From Terriglobia bacterium (GTDB lineage Bacteria > Acidobacteriota > Terriglobia > Terriglobales > Acidobacteriaceae): DNA of 64,000 bases. The notes under the pieces were generated by a model, which had not been told where the DNA came from, searched no databases, and saw only the letters and a list, made by a program, of their open reading frames with translations. This document shows, piece after piece, positions 63,139-64,000 of this stretch. A program made the translations under genes and the position numbers. Every line of letters begins with the position of its first letter. Within the stretch, counting starts at the first letter, position 1. The stretch is from assembly GCA_020072585.1 (NCBI GenBank), contig JAIQGL010000016.1, positions 1-64,000 on the forward strand, in the 5' to 3' direction.

Positions 63139-64000
63139 ATGCCTGCAATTATTGAAATGCAAAACCTGACGGTGCAGCTGGGCAACAGGACAATCCTGAA
63201 CCAGTTGAACGGCTCGCTGTCAGGTCGTTGTATCGGACTATTGGGGCCGAACGGATCGGGCAAATCAACCCTGATCAACACTCTGCTGGGGTTTTACGAG
63301 CCAGTTGCCGGAGCGGCCCGCGTTTTGGGAAAAGAAGTCAAAAGTAATCTGAGAGAGCTTCGCGCGATGATCGGCTATATGCCGGAGAGTGACGCCTTCA
63401 TCGCCGATATGACCGGCGTCCGTTTCGTCCGCTACATGGCAGAGCTCTCCGGCCTGCCCCGCGGGGAAGCCATGGAACGGGCCCATGAAGCTTTCTTTTA
63501 CGTTGGCCTGGGTGAAGCGCGCTATCGAAAGCTTGGAACGTACTCTCTAGGCATGAAGCAGCTAGCCAAACTGGCCCAGGCCATCGCGCACGGACCAAAG
63601 CTGGTGCTGTTGGATGAACCTACGAACGGCCTCGATCCTGAAGCGCGAATCCGCATGCTGCAACTGGTCAGGGAAATTCGCGATACCGGCGAAGTCACCG
63701 TGTTGATCTCTTCCCACCTGCTGCGCGACATTGAAGAGTGCTGCGACCAGGTACTGATCCTGAAAGATGGCCGGATCGCCGCACTGTGCAATCTGGAAGA
63801 AGAACGCAAAGCCAACCTCAAATTTCTGGAACTGGAAGTTACACAGGGCAACGGCTTTCTTGAGTCAGTACGCGGCATGGGTTGCGAGTGCGCCAGCTTT
63901 GGCGCGGGACGCGTGCGCATTGTGCTGCCAGACGATATTGATCTTCGCCAGATCTATCGCACCGCGGCGGAACATGAGGTGCAGATCCGCCGCATGAACT
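63139..64000 (+). CDS. ABC transporter ATP-binding protein, 3' end beyond the window
   Basis: The ATG at 63139 (GAGG five bases upstream) opens a frame that stays open to the window end (287 codons visible). Motifs are Walker [21 protein letters not shown]-loop [17 protein letters not shown], signature [15 protein letters not shown], Walker [21 protein letters not shown] and the H-loop [15 protein letters not shown]. This is a typical ABC-2 export ATPase whose permease should lie beyond 64000. It follows the FecR gene by 14 bases. Confidence 0.9.
   Translation, partial: MPAIIEMQNLTVQLGNRTILNQLNGSLSGRCIGLLGPNGSGKSTLINTLLGFYEPVAGAARVLGKEVKSNLRELRAMIGYMPESDAFIADMTGVRFVRYMAELSGLPRGEAMERAHEAFFYVGLGEARYRKLGTYSLGMKQLAKLAQAIAHGPKLVLLDEPTNGLDPEARIRMLQLVREIRDTGEVTVLISSHLLRDIEECCDQVLILKDGRIAALCNLEEERKANLKFLELEVTQGNGFLESVRGMGCECASFGAGRVRIVLPDDIDLRQIYRTAAEHEVQIRRMN

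Overview
The window looks like one chromosomal stretch of a Gram-negative soil bacterium, most likely a member of the Acidobacteriota. This is an inference from the gene families: a fused MacB/FtsX permease of about 814 residues with the N-terminal segment typical of the large acidobacterial ADOP family, a PadR-type regulator, secreted TPR and carboxypeptidase-regulatory proteins, a PAP2-Wzi outer-membrane fusion, and moderate GC content. No rRNA, tRNA, CRISPR array, phage or plasmid module was recognised. The only mobile-element gene is a RAYT-type (REP-associated) transposase flanked by palindromic repeats.

Layout. 1-17.3 kb is mixed housekeeping and hypothetical genes: a cut membrane sensor protein, a chimeric gpsA-like ORF, a DUF2971 protein, the RAYT/REP island (2.5-3.4 kb), a divergent PadR/membrane-protein pair, AraC and DinB proteins, rlmN, an M16 peptidase, an aldo/keto reductase, aroA, a TPR protein, PspC, and small zinc-ribbon and low-complexity proteins. 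17.7-36.8 kb is one long, tightly packed plus-strand exopolysaccharide/capsule locus: SLBB export protein, PAP2-Wzi fusion, Wzz-like chain-length protein, GmhA, four GT4 glycosyltransferases, a Wzy/ligase-type polymerase, two methyltransferases, a GDP-sugar 4,6-dehydratase, a priming sugar transferase, GalE, a sugar-1-P nucleotidyltransferase and a HAD phosphatase. GmhA, nucleotidyltransferase and Gmd-like dehydratase together hint at a GDP-(6-deoxy)-heptose branch.

36.9-39.3 kb is a minus-strand ATP-grasp/flavin-monooxygenase operon. Its leader carries a 34-codon polycysteine ORF followed by overlapping alternative stems and a U-tailed terminator, a classic four-segment attenuator that probably makes the operon cysteine responsive. 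39.6-42.6 kb holds NO/iron-sulfur stress genes (NnrS-like, RIC/ScdA) next to a Crp/Fnr regulator with a matching palindrome upstream of ric. 42.6-47.7 kb is an overlapping chain of Crp, glycosyltransferase, DUF4097 protein and ADOP permease.

48-54 kb is a lanthipeptide locus of class III type: two paralogous precursors, each with a near-identical promoter, a kinase/lyase protein, a separate zinc-ligand-less LanC protein (the normally fused LanKC is split), an ABC exporter and an orphan MbtH protein. 54.3-59.7 kb carries a flavin reductase, protocatechuate 3,4-dioxygenase subunits, an aminotransferase, a secreted DUF4097-like protein and a benzoate-CoA-ligase-type enzyme. The right edge has an ECF sigma factor, a large FecR/anti-sigma protein and an ABC-type ATPase cut by the window end.

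The two most notable systems are the polycysteine attenuator (about 39.07-39.24 kb) and the split class III lanthipeptide cluster (48.0-53.6 kb).
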